Shown here in pieces: positions 16,637 through 25,019 of a stretch of DNA of 64,000 bases. The stretch lies in the NCBI RefSeq assembly GCF_030268885.1, contig NZ_BSSA01000003.1:186001-250000 (forward strand). Reading direction: 5' to 3'. How positions within the stretch are numbered: position 1 is the stretch's first letter; each line of letters opens with the position of its first letter. This DNA comes from Kitasatospora phosalacinea. Lineage in GTDB: Bacteria; Actinomycetota; Actinomycetes; Streptomycetales; Streptomycetaceae. The position numbers were made by a program, and so were the translations under genes. The notes below the pieces were generated by a model. The model was given only the letters and a program-made list of their open reading frames with translations, was not told where the DNA came from and ran no database searches.

Positions 16637-17590
16637 CTAGAAACTGCCGTTCACCACGGCGCTCTGCACCGCGCCGCCGGTCAGGCCCCACTTCGCCAGG
16701 ACCTCGTCGTACTGCCCGTTGCGGATCAGCCGGTCCAGCGCCTTCGCCACGGTGTCCCGCAGCACGGTGTCCTCCTTCTCGAAGGCGATCCCGTACGGCG
16801 CCACCTGCAACTGCTCGCCGACCACCTGGAACTGCCCGCCGCCCCGCCCGTGCTGCACGGCGTGCGCCGCCACCGGCGCGTCGTCCAGGTCCACCGCGGC
16901 CCGGCCCTGCGCGACCAGGGCCAGCGCCTGGTCGTCGGTCTCGGTCTCGGTCACCGTCAGCTTCCGGCCGGTCTTCTGGCACGCCTCGGCCTGCCGCTCC
17001 AGCAGCGACGCCTGCACGGTCTCCCGCTGCACCGCGGCCGTCCGCCCGCACAGGTCGTTCAGGCCGGTGATCCGCTGCGGGTTGCCCTTCGCCACCACGA
17101 TCGAGGTGCCGGTGACGAAGTAGTCGACGAAGTCCAGGCCGTCGTTGACCTTCCGGGCCTGGTCGTCGGTGCCGTCCCGGCGCTGCGGGTTGTCGGTCAT
17201 CCCCGACATCACCAGGTCGTACTCGTTGGCCTGCAGCCCCAGCCGCAGCCGGTCGAACGGCACGTCGCTGAACTGCACCTGCACGCCCAGCACGGCGCCC
17301 AGGGCATTGGCCAGGTCCACGTCCAGGCCGTCCGGCTTGCCGCCGTCCGCCTTGAAGCCGATCGGCGCGTACGTCAGGTCGGAACCGATCCGCAGCACCC
17401 CCGACGACCGGATGCGGTCCGGGAGTTGGGCGTGCAGGTCGGCCGCGGTGGCCCCGGCGTCGCCGCCGCGGCCCGACGAGGCGGTGGCGCCGCAGCCGGT
17501 CAGCAGCAGCGCGCCGGTCAGCGCGGCCGCGGTGAGGGCGGCGGTGCGGGGCGTCGCCACGGGTCTGGCGGAGGGAGTGGCCGTCGACAT
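16637..17590 (-). CDS. orphan amino-acid-binding lipoprotein
   Basis: A 317-residue family 3 solute-binding protein with lipobox LLTGCG and the motifs GVLRIGSDLTYAPIGFKADG and GLDVDLANALGAVLG. It has its own terminator and a long leader, so it is a separate unit from the importer downstream; it may feed that transporter as a second binding protein. ATG at 17590 follows AGGAGG. Ligand unknown. Confidence 0.9.
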   Translation of the reverse strand: MSTATPSARPVATPRTAALTAAALTGALLLTGCGATASSGRGGDAGATAADLHAQLPDRIRSSGVLRIGSDLTYAPIGFKADGGKPDGLDVDLANALGAVLGVQVQFSDVPFDRLRLGLQANEYDLVMSGMTDNPQRRDGTDDQARKVNDGLDFVDYFVTGTSIVVAKGNPQRITGLNDLCGRTAAVQRETVQASLLERQAEACQKTGRKLTVTETETDDQALALVAQGRAAVDLDDAPVAAHAVQHGRGGGQFQVVGEQLQVAPYGIAFEKEDTVLRDTVAKALDRLIRNGQYDEVLAKWGLTGGAVQSAVVNGSF

Positions 17591-18149
17591 CTGGGGTCCT
17601 CCTGTGGGAGAGGGGGTGAGCCCCCGCCGCTGCGCGCCGGTGTGCGCGACCGGTGCGACGGGGCAGGACGCGTCCCCACGGGCGGGGGAACGTCCGGACA
17701 ACGGTGGTCGAACACCGGATACTGCCATCCCGGCCTGCTCAGCCGGGTAGCGGGTGTGTCAGAATCTGGTATCGGGTGACCCCCGACGCAGAACTCAGAC
17801 CGCCGGTTCGCCACAGGGCCGGGGTGCCGCAGGAACGGAAGCCGTCACCGGCTCCGTATCCGAAGCGCCAGCTCCCCTCCGTGTCTGCGTTCACGCCTGC
17901 GAGTGCCCGCGGACCCCTCGCTTCGGGGGCCACGCGGAACAAGAAGGACCCGGCACAGGTGCGGTGCCGACGTCCGGACGAACAACGCAGAACACCTGAA
18001 ACCCTCACCCCGAGGGCGTCGCCCGACGGCTGCGCCCCGACCCGGACGGGTGCGCCGAGGACGGCGCGCCCGTACTCGCGCATCGGCGCGCGACCGGGCC
18101 GAAAGTCCGTCGGACGCGCGCCTTCGCTGAATATGACGAAGAGGTCATT
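17591..18149. other. divergent intergenic region before malic enzyme
   Basis: This 559-base gap separates the orphan binding-protein gene (minus) from malic enzyme (plus) and must hold both promoters. Frames are open in parts but codon position bias is lost. No riboswitch, operator or small gene was recognised. Confidence 0.5.
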
Positions 18150-19343
18150 GTGGCAGCGGAGATCATCACCGACACCCAGAGCACCGACGATCCGGTCGAC
18201 GCCGTCTTCGCGCTCCACCGCGGCGGCAAGATGGAGATCCGGGCGACCGTCCCGGTCCGCGACGCGGACGACCTGTCGCTCGCCTACACCCCGGGCGTGG
18301 CCCGGGTCTGCACCGCCATCGCCGAACAGCCCGCCCTGGTGGACGACTACACCTGGAAGGCCAACACCGTCGCCGTCGTCACCGACGGCACGGCGGTCCT
18401 CGGGCTCGGCGACATCGGCCCCAGGGCCTCGCTGCCCGTGATGGAGGGCAAGGCCATCCTGTTCAAGCAGTTCGGCGGCGTCGACGCGGTGCCGATCGCG
18501 CTGGACTGCACCGGGGTCGACGAGATCGTCGAGACCGTGGTCCGGCTCGCCCCGTCCTTCGGCGGCGTCAACCTGGAGGACATCTCCGCCCCGCGCTGCT
18601 TCGAGATCGAGAAGCAGCTCCAGGAGCGGCTCGACATCCCGGTCTTCCACGACGACCAGCACGGCACCGCGATCGTCACCACCGCCGCGCTGTGGAACGC
18701 CGCCCAGGTGACCGGCCGTCAGATCGGCGACCTGCGCGCCGTCATCTCCGGCGCCGGTGCGGCCGGCGTCGCGATCGCCAAGATGCTGCTCGCCGCGGGC
18801 ATCGGCGACGTCGCGCTCTGCGACCGCCGCGGCGTGGTCCACCAGGGCCGCGAGGACCTCACCGACGTCAAGGCGGAGATCGCTGCGCTCACCAACCGCA
18901 GCGGCCTCAAGGGCAGCCTGGCCGAGGCGCTGGACGGCGCGGACGTGTTCATCGGCGTCTCCGGCGGCACCGTCCCGGAGGAGGCCGTCGCCACCATGGC
19001 GCCCGGCTGCTTCGTCTTCGCGATGGCCAACCCCACCCCGGAGATCCACCCCGAGGTCGCCCACCGGTACGCGGCGGTCGTCGCCACCGGGCGCTCCGAC
19101 TTCCCGAACCAGATCAACAACGTGCTGGCCTTCCCCGGCATCTTCGCCGGTGCGCTCTCCGTCCGGGCCAGCCGGATCTCCGAGGGCATGAAGCTCGCCG
19201 CGGCGAAGGCCCTGGCGGGCGTCGTCGCCGACGAGCTGACCCCGCAGAAGGTCATCCCCTCGCCGTTCGACGAGCGGGTCGCCCCGGCGGTCACCCGCGC
19301 GGTCGCGGAGGCCGCCCGGGCGGAGGGCCTCGCCCGGATCTGA
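18150..19343 (+). CDS. NAD(P)-dependent malic enzyme
   Basis: A 397-residue malic enzyme, oxidising malate to pyruvate with CO2 release. Features are Tyr and Lys of the substrate site in [11 protein letters not shown] and [16 protein letters not shown], metal ligands in [15 protein letters not shown] and FHDDQHGTA, and the nucleotide fold [14 protein letters not shown]. The length fits the short bacterial class without a phosphotransacetylase tail. GTG at 18150 follows GAAGAGG. By synteny it corresponds to SCO5261, the NADP-dependent enzyme of S. coelicolor. The product supplies pyruvate and NADPH, for example for lipid storage. Confidence 0.95.
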   Translation: MAAEIITDTQSTDDPVDAVFALHRGGKMEIRATVPVRDADDLSLAYTPGVARVCTAIAEQPALVDDYTWKANTVAVVTDGTAVLGLGDIGPRASLPVMEGKAILFKQFGGVDAVPIALDCTGVDEIVETVVRLAPSFGGVNLEDISAPRCFEIEKQLQERLDIPVFHDDQHGTAIVTTAALWNAAQVTGRQIGDLRAVISGAGAAGVAIAKMLLAAGIGDVALCDRRGVVHQGREDLTDVKAEIAALTNRSGLKGSLAEALDGADVFIGVSGGTVPEEAVATMAPGCFVFAMANPTPEIHPEVAHRYAAVVATGRSDFPNQINNVLAFPGIFAGALSVRASRISEGMKLAAAKALAGVVADELTPQKVIPSPFDERVAPAVTRAVAEAARAEGLARI

Positions 19344-19360
19344 TCCGCCGACGCGGTGCC

Positions 19361-19405
19361 GCGGGGCCCGCCCGGGGACGGGACACCGTCCGGGGCGGGC
19401 CCCGC
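19361..19405 (+). terminator. terminator of malic enzyme
   Basis: GCGGGGCCCGCCC pairs with GGGCGGGCCCCGC over 13 bp; inside is a second stem GGACGG/CCGTCC with a GACA loop. Confidence 0.85.
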
Positions 19406-19513
19406 GTCCGTGCGGGGCGGGGACGCGCAACGGCGGTGCGGGAAAAGCAATATGGGGACGTTCACAGTGAGTCGTGGTTAACGCGCGGGGGGCCGCCCGG
19501 TTAGGGTCCGGGC

Positions 19514-20476
19514 ATGTTCGCTGCCTACGCCGCCCGCATCAGCCCCGACGACCCCCTGAGCGCCCTGGAGCTGGGCGAGGTGCCCGAACCGGAGGCCCGG
19601 CCCGGCTGGAGCGTGGTGACGGTCAGGGCCGCCACGCTCAACCACCACGACCTGTGGTCGCTGCGCGGGGTCGGCCTGCCCGCCGAGCGGCTGCCGATGG
19701 TGCTCGGCTGCGACGCGGCGGGCGTGGACGAGGACGGCAACGAGGTGGTGATCCACTCGGTGGTCGGCCAGAGCGGTCACGGGGTGGGCCCGCACGAGCC
19801 GCGGTCCATCCTGACCGAGCGCTACCAGGGCACCTTCGCCCAGCGCGTCGCGGTGCCGACCTGGAACCTGCTGCCCAAGCCGAAGGAGCTGAGCTTCGAG
19901 CAGGCCGCCTGCCTGCCCACCGCCTGGCTGACCGCGTACCGGATGCTGTTCACCAACGCCGGGGTCAAGCCCGGCGACACGGTGCTGGTGCAGGGCGCCG
20001 GGGGCGGGGTGTCGACCGCGCTGGTGGTGCTGGCGAAGGCCGCCGGGCTGCGGGTGTGGGTCACCGGCCGGGACGAGGCGAAGCGGGCCCGGGCGGTCGA
20101 GCTCGGCGCGGACGCCGCGTTCGAGAGCGGGGCGCGGCTGCCGGAGCGGGTGGACGCGGTGATGGAGACCGTCGGCGCGGCGACCTGGTCGCACTCGGTG
20201 AAGTCGCTGCGCCCGGGCGGCACGATCGTGATCTCGGGGGCGACCAGCGGGCCCAGCCCGAAGGCCGCCGAGCTGAACCGGATCTTCTTCCTGGAGCTCA
20301 AGGTGGTCGGCTCGACCATGGGCTCCAAGGAGGAGCTGGCCGGGCTGCTGGCGCTGTGCGCCAACGCCGGGGTGCGGCCGGTGATCGACTCGGTGCTGCC
20401 GCTGGCCGACGCCCGGGAGGCGTTCGCCCGGCTGGAGCGCGGGGACGTGTTCGGCAAGCTGGTGCTCACGCCCTGA
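19514..20476 (+). CDS. zinc-type alcohol dehydrogenase/quinone reductase (MDR family)
   Basis: A 320-residue medium-chain dehydrogenase/reductase. The GroES-like N-terminal part has TLNHHDLWSLRGVG and VLGCDAAGVD; the Rossmann part has VLVQGAGGGVSTALVVLAKA. The structural zinc cysteines of classical alcohol dehydrogenases are absent, so a quinone- or enoyl-reductase-like NADPH activity is more likely. It follows malic enzyme with its own leader. Substrate unknown. Confidence 0.9.
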   Translation: MFAAYAARISPDDPLSALELGEVPEPEARPGWSVVTVRAATLNHHDLWSLRGVGLPAERLPMVLGCDAAGVDEDGNEVVIHSVVGQSGHGVGPHEPRSILTERYQGTFAQRVAVPTWNLLPKPKELSFEQAACLPTAWLTAYRMLFTNAGVKPGDTVLVQGAGGGVSTALVVLAKAAGLRVWVTGRDEAKRARAVELGADAAFESGARLPERVDAVMETVGAATWSHSVKSLRPGGTIVISGATSGPSPKAAELNRIFFLELKVVGSTMGSKEELAGLLALCANAGVRPVIDSVLPLADAREAFARLERGDVFGKLVLTP

Positions 20477-20484
20477 CGGGAAGG

Positions 20485-20521
20485 ACGGAGCGCCCCCGAC
20501 CCGTCCTCGGGGGCGCTCCGT
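20485..20521. terminator. bidirectional terminator
   Basis: ACGGAGCGCCCCCGA pairs perfectly over 15 bp with TCGGGGGCGCTCCGT, with a seven-base loop, between the convergent MDR and PadR genes. Confidence 0.9.
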
Positions 20522-20536
20522 GTCTCGGCGGGCGCG

Positions 20537-21532
20537 TCAGCGCTCGTCCAGGGCGCGGACGGCGGCGGCCAGCGCCTGCTGGGCCCGGGCCAGCCGGGCG
20601 GCGTCGACGCCGCGGTCGCGGGCGGTGTCCCGGACGTGGTCGCGGAACCGGTCGAGCAGGCGCTCCAGCTCGCGGGCCGGGTCGCCCGCCGGGTCGGTGC
20701 GGGCCCAGTCGGGCAGCTCGGTCGGCGCGGACGCCCCGGCGGCGGGCGCGTCCTTGTCGAGGTCGATCCGGGCGGCCGGCTCCTCGGCCGCGCCCCAGCG
20801 GGCCGCGTCCGCCAACGAGCCCAGGCCGCGGGTGAGTTCGGCCAGGCCCTCGGCCAGCCCGGCCGACCAGTCGCCGCCCGCGGCGTGCGCCCTGACCTGC
20901 TCCTCGACCCGGCGCTTGAGCCGCAGCGCCTCCTGCTGGGCGGCGGTGCGGGCGGCCCTGGACTGCTCGCGCAGCCGCTTGGCCTCGGCCTCGGCGGCCT
21001 TGGCCTGCTGCCGGGCGGCCTTCTCCTGCTCCTTGGCCCGGCGGGCCTGCTCCTTGGTCTCGGCCTTGAGCCGGGCGAACTCCTCCTTGGCCCGCTGCCA
21101 GGACTCCTGGTCGCGCCAGGGCGTCCCGCCGGAGGTGGTGGTGCCGGGGTCGGTGGCGGCCTGGCTCCAGAGCTCGGCGCGCAGGTCCTTGGCGTTGTCC
21201 CGGACGTCCTGCCGGATGGCTCCGGCGAGCTGGCCGACCGAGTCGTGGATCTCGGCCTCCAGGTCGGTCAACTCGGCCGAGCGGGAGGCGAGTTCGGCCC
21301 GCCCGGGCTCGGTGAGCCGGTAGACCTTGCGGCCGCCCTCGGTGGTGTGGCTGACCAGGCCCTCGGCCTCCAGCTTGGCGAGCCGGGGGTAGACGGTGCC
21401 CGCGGAGGGCGCGTACAGGCCGTGGAAGCGCTCCTCCAGCAGGCGGATCACCTCGTAGCCGTGCCGGGGGCTCTCGTCGAGCAGCTTCAGCAGGTAGAGG
21501 CGCAGTCGCCCGTGGCCGAACACCGGTGTCAT
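20537..21532 (-). CDS. PadR-family regulator with long coiled-coil tail
   Basis: A 331-residue PadR protein. The winged helix is at 1-90 (LRLYLLKLLDESPRHGYEVIRLLEERFHGLYAPSAG in the family pattern, then VYPRLAKLEAEGLV). Residues about 150-225 are a long Lys/Glu/Ala/Arg coiled coil (KEEFARLKAETKEQARRAKE), and the tail is acidic/Ala-rich. The coiled coil is much longer than in ordinary PadR proteins. The ATG overlaps the DUF4097 stop (TGATG), so it is the second gene of the operon. Twin palindromes upstream of the operon are likely its operators. Confidence 0.92.
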   Translation of the reverse strand: MTPVFGHGRLRLYLLKLLDESPRHGYEVIRLLEERFHGLYAPSAGTVYPRLAKLEAEGLVSHTTEGGRKVYRLTEPGRAELASRSAELTDLEAEIHDSVGQLAGAIRQDVRDNAKDLRAELWSQAATDPGTTTSGGTPWRDQESWQRAKEEFARLKAETKEQARRAKEQEKAARQQAKAAEAEAKRLREQSRAARTAAQQEALRLKRRVEEQVRAHAAGGDWSAGLAEGLAELTRGLGSLADAARWGAAEEPAARIDLDKDAPAAGASAPTELPDWARTDPAGDPARELERLLDRFRDHVRDTARDRGVDAARLARAQQALAAAVRALDER

Positions 21533-22425
21533 CAGGACTCCTTGGTCAGGTCGAGCGGGGCCGCCGACAGCTCCTTGGGCGGGCGGTCCTCCTCGGCTTC
21601 GGGGCGGCGCTGGACGGTGACCGCGCCGGTGACGGTGGTCACCGAGAGGCGGCCGCGGCCGGTGCCGAGCTGGCCGGAGAGCTTCTTGGAGCCCCAGCCG
21701 CCGCCGACGCTCAGTTCGGCGAAGGCGCTGGAGAGCGTACCGCTGGTGGTGCCGGCCTCGACCTTGGCGTCGGCCAGGGCGGGCAGCCGGACGCCGACCG
21801 CGCCGGAGACGGTGTTGACCGCGATGTCGGTGGGGGTGGCGGCGTCCAGGTCCAGGGTGACGGCGCCGGAGACCGAGTGGGCGCGGATCCTGGTCGCGGA
21901 CCCGGCCACCAGGGTGACCGCGCCGGACACCGTGTTGACCTTCAGTTCGCCGGACAGGCCCTCGGCGTCGACGTCCCCCGAGACGGTGTTGGCGTTGACC
22001 AGGCCGGTCAGGCCGGCCAGCGTGGTGGCGCCGCTGGCGCCGTGCACCCCGACCTCGCCGGCGATGCCGGAGATCGTGGCGTCGGCGGAGACGGTGCCGA
22101 CCCGGACCACGGCGGCGGCCGGGACGGCCACCGTGAGGTCGGCGCGGCGCTTGCGGCGCAGGCCGGAGAAGAAGGACTTCACCGTCTGCACGGACTTCAC
22201 GGCCTCGCCGAACTCGCTCCAGCTGAGGTCCTTGTAGGTGACGGTCAGCACGCCGTCCTCCAGCGAGACCTGCAGCGGCTCGCCCTCCAGCCCGGCGACC
22301 TCCAGCCGGGCGGGGCCCTCGGTGGGGACCACGTTCACGGTGCCGTCGACGACGCGCACGTGCAGGCTGTGCACGTCCCCGTCGAAGGCGATCTGCTGGG
22401 CGCTGTCTACCGTCCACTGGGTCAT
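21532..22425 (-). CDS. DUF4097 beta-strand repeat protein
   Basis: A 297-residue protein of the DUF4097 (LiaG-like) family. Its middle is a repeated strand pattern: VNANTVSGDVDAEGLSGEL, LKVNTVSGAVTLVAG, RIRAHSVSGAVTLDLDA and IAVNTVSGAVGVRLP. It probably folds as a parallel beta helix. There is no signal peptide or membrane helix. ATG at 22425 follows GGAG. It is first in an operon with a PadR regulator, a pairing common in Streptomyces, often linked to envelope stress. No activity is known. Confidence 0.9.
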   Translation of the reverse strand: MTQWTVDSAQQIAFDGDVHSLHVRVVDGTVNVVPTEGPARLEVAGLEGEPLQVSLEDGVLTVTYKDLSWSEFGEAVKSVQTVKSFFSGLRRKRRADLTVAVPAAAVVRVGTVSADATISGIAGEVGVHGASGATTLAGLTGLVNANTVSGDVDAEGLSGELKVNTVSGAVTLVAGSATRIRAHSVSGAVTLDLDAATPTDIAVNTVSGAVGVRLPALADAKVEAGTTSGTLSSAFAELSVGGGWGSKKLSGQLGTGRGRLSVTTVTGAVTVQRRPEAEEDRPPKELSAAPLDLTKES

Positions 22426-22456
22426 TTCGGGCTCCCCGTCCGTCCTGTCCTCCGAC

Positions 22457-22500
22457 ACGCGATGTATCGCGTCCTTCTCGTTATTCACGATATATCGCGT
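22457..22500. promoter_or_regulatory. twin PadR operators
   Basis: Two related palindromes, ACGCGATGTATCGCGT (22457-22472) and ACGATATATCGCGT (22487-22500), lie 29 bases apart centre to centre and directly before the DUF4097-padR operon. Both contain a TATCGCG half site. Their spacing of about three helical turns suits binding of two PadR dimers on one face. Confidence 0.75.
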
Positions 22501-22582
22501 AGCCGGGAAGTCAAGGAGCCCCGACCCCCACCCCGACCCGGAGCGCACCCCGAGACGGCGATCCGGGAGAACCCCGGGAACG

Positions 22583-22622
22583 GCCGCGGCCCGGAAGGCG
22601 AACTCGCCTTCCGGGCCGCGGC
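22583..22622 (-). terminator. strong terminator after the DUF6104 gene
   Basis: GCCGCGGCCCGGAAGGCGA pairs over 19 bp with TCGCCTTCCGGGCCGCGGC, leaving a two-base nominal loop. It lies 21 bases past the stop at 22643. Confidence 0.85.
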
Positions 22623-22642
22623 GCCGACGCCTCGTCAGCGGC

Positions 22643-22822
22643 TCACTCGTCGTCCTCGTCGTCCAGCCGGGCCAGCCAGGTGGCCAGCCGCTCCACCGGC
22701 ACCTCGAAGTCCGGGTTCAGGTCCACGAACTCCCGCAGGCGCTCGGCCAGCCACTCGAAGGTGACCTCCTCCTCGCCACGCCGGCTCTCCAACTCCTCGA
22801 TGCCGCGGTCGGTGAAGTACAC
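22643..22822 (-). CDS. small DUF6104-type protein
   Basis: A 59-residue acidic protein, VYFTDRGIEELESRRGEEE then FEWLAERLREFVDLNPDFE and a DDEDDE end. This matches the small conserved actinobacterial family DUF6104. GTG at 22822 is the natural start since homology begins there; GGAG lies 11 bases upstream. It is downstream of the Ser/Thr kinase gene with 62 bases between. Function unknown. Confidence 0.85.
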   Translation of the reverse strand: MYFTDRGIEELESRRGEEEVTFEWLAERLREFVDLNPDFEVPVERLATWLARLDDEDDE

Positions 22823-22884
22823 GGTGGTTCGCTCCGGGGGTGCAGGTTCTCGGTCCGTCGGGACCCAGGATAGTGCGGCGCCGA

Positions 22885-24798
22885 TCAGCCGTTGTACCGG
22901 TAGTAGCTGAGCGAGAGCGACACCGCGCCGTCGTTGCTGACGTTGCTGATCTTCATGATCGCCACGCTCCAGGTCTGCCGGTTGCGCACGCAGATCATCC
23001 GGCCCGGCGGGAGGTCGGCGTACGGGAACGCCGCGCTCGGGTTCTTGTCGATGGCGTCCGAGCACTCCTGCGGGGTCAGCGAGTCCGCCTTGCTGAGGTA
23101 CCGGTCGTAGTCGTCCGGCACGTACAGCTTGTCGTAGCTGGGCCGCAGGAGGGTGTCGCTGAGGGAGGTCGGCACCACCTTGCCGTTGAGCAGGTCGAAG
23201 CCGTAGTCGTTGCTGGGCGCGGACAGCTCGCGGTCGGTGTAGACCGCGGAGAACCCGGCGGGCGCTCCGCTCTTGCGGGCGGAGGGCGAGGGGGACGCCG
23301 AGCCGGTGTGCTTGGACGGGCTGTCCGACGGCGCCGCCACCTGGTCCTGGCTGCCGGCCCCGCCCCCGGCCGGGGGCGGAGCCACCGTGACGGTCTGCGT
23401 CGCGGTCGGCTTGCCGCCGTCGTCCTTGTTCAGCGTCCTCATCAGCAGCAGGCCGCCGGTGGTGCCCGCCAGCAGCGTCACCAGCGCGACCACCAGCAGG
23501 GTCTTCCAGGACACCCCGCCCCGGCGCTCCGGCTTCGCGGCCCCCGTGGCGGGCGGCTCGGCGGCCAGCGGGACGGCGGGCCCGGGCGGCGGGGTGTGCT
23601 GCTCGGTCAGCCGCAGCGTCGGGTCGGCCGGGGCGACCGGGCCGGTCACCGCCTCCGAGGGCGGGGTCGGCGGCCCGAACGCGCCGGACGGCGGCCCGAC
23701 CGGGGCCGGCTGCTGGACGGGCGGCGCGGTCGGCGCGGTCGGCGCGGTCGCCGCGGGCTGCTGCACCGGCGGTGCGGCCGGGGGCGCGAGCGGGGCGGCG
23801 ACCGGCAGCGGGGGAGTGGCGGGCAGGGTCGGCGGCGCCGCGGGCAGCGGGGTCGGCGGCGTCCGCGGCAGGTCGGAGCGCCGGGTGATCTCGGTGTTCA
23901 CCTGCCCGGGCAGCCAGTCCTCGCCGAACCGCAGCTGCCCGCCCACCACCGGGTGCTCCCGGGCCGCCTGGATGATCTCGGCGGGCGTCGGCCGGTCCGC
24001 CGGGTCCTTCGCCAGGCAGCGGCCGATCAGCTCGCGCAGCGGCGCCGGGACGGTGCTCAGGTCCGGCTCCTCGTGCACCACCCGGTACAGCACCGCGGTG
24101 TCCGGCCCGTCGCCGAACGGCGGCGCGCCGCCCGCCACGTACGCGGTCAGCGCGCCCAGGGCGAACACGTCGGTGGCCGGGGTGATCGGCCTGCCCTGGG
24201 CCTGCTCCGGCGACATGAACGCGGGCGAGCCGATCCGGTAGCCGGTGCCGGTCAGCGCCGTCGCGTCGGCGGCCCGGGCGATGCCGAAGTCGATCACCCG
24301 CGGCCCGTCCGAGGCGACCAGCACGTTGGCCGGCTTGAGGTCCCGGTGCACCACCCGGACGCTGTGGATCGCCTGCAGCGCCTCCGCGATGCCGCCGACC
24401 AGCAGCAGCACCGTCCGCACCGGCAGTGCCCCGTGCTCGCGCACCACCTGCTGCAGCGAGGGCCCCGGCACGTACGAGGTGACCAGCCACGGCGCGCCCG
24501 ACTCCAGGCCGCCGGAGTCGATCACCTGCGCCGTGTACAGCCCGTGGATGCGCTGGGCGCTGCTCACCTCCTGCGCGAAGCGGCGGCGGAACTCGCCGTC
24601 CTCGGCGAACTCCGGGCGCACCACCTTGAGCGCCACCGGGCGGCCGCCCGGCGTGTACGACAGGTAGACCCGGCCCATGCCGCCCGCCCCGAGCCGGGCG
24701 AACAGCCGGTAGCCGCCGACCTCCCGGGGGTCGTCCGCCAGCAGCGGCTGGAAGACCGGCGGGAGCGGGGCGGGGTTCTGCGGAGTGTCGGCTGCCAT
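22885..24798 (-). CDS. membrane Ser/Thr protein kinase
   Basis: A 637-residue eukaryotic-type kinase. The catalytic domain (about 30-290) has the glycine loop LGAGGMGRV, Lys58 in VALKVV, catalytic HRD (Asp153) in VVHRDLKPAN, the metal-binding DFG in VIDFGIA and SPAFMSPEQ. A Pro/Ala-rich juxtamembrane stretch (about 310-425) leads to one membrane helix near 430-452 (LLVVALVTLLAGTTGGLLLM). The external part has a Ser/Pro linker and a globular domain with two cysteines (QECSDAID, GRMICVRN), not PASTA repeats. ATG at 24798. Its external ligand is unknown. Confidence 0.93.
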   Translation of the reverse strand: MAADTPQNPAPLPPVFQPLLADDPREVGGYRLFARLGAGGMGRVYLSYTPGGRPVALKVVRPEFAEDGEFRRRFAQEVSSAQRIHGLYTAQVIDSGGLESGAPWLVTSYVPGPSLQQVVREHGALPVRTVLLLVGGIAEALQAIHSVRVVHRDLKPANVLVASDGPRVIDFGIARAADATALTGTGYRIGSPAFMSPEQAQGRPITPATDVFALGALTAYVAGGAPPFGDGPDTAVLYRVVHEEPDLSTVPAPLRELIGRCLAKDPADRPTPAEIIQAAREHPVVGGQLRFGEDWLPGQVNTEITRRSDLPRTPPTPLPAAPPTLPATPPLPVAAPLAPPAAPPVQQPAATAPTAPTAPPVQQPAPVGPPSGAFGPPTPPSEAVTGPVAPADPTLRLTEQHTPPPGPAVPLAAEPPATGAAKPERRGGVSWKTLLVVALVTLLAGTTGGLLLMRTLNKDDGGKPTATQTVTVAPPPAGGGAGSQDQVAAPSDSPSKHTGSASPSPSARKSGAPAGFSAVYTDRELSAPSNDYGFDLLNGKVVPTSLSDTLLRPSYDKLYVPDDYDRYLSKADSLTPQECSDAIDKNPSAAFPYADLPPGRMICVRNRQTWSVAIMKISNVSNDGAVSLSLSYYRYNG

Positions 24799-24950
24799 GC
24801 GGCGGGTCCCCCTATGGATGAGCGTGTCGAAAGACGGCCGCCCCGGCACCCGGCAGCGGGAACGGCGAACCATAACCTATCGACCCGTCAGATCCCGTGC
24901 AGCCCGCGGTGTCCCCCCGTGCGTCACGGTCCGGAAACGGAACCGGAGAC

Positions 24951-24992
24951 GGAACCGCCCCGCCCCCGGGGAACCGGGGGCGGGGCGGTTCC
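24951..24992 (-). terminator. terminator of kgd
   Basis: GGAACCGCCCCGCCCCCGG pairs perfectly over 19 bp with CCGGGGGCGGGGCGGTTCC around GGAA, 28 bases beyond the kgd stop. Confidence 0.92.
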
Positions 24993-25019
24993 GCGTTGTG
25001 CCGTGCCGCGCTCAGCGCG

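Noticed and set aside
17591-18149. Riboswitch in the long leader of malic enzyme
   Set aside because: No conserved motif of a known class could be matched by eye.
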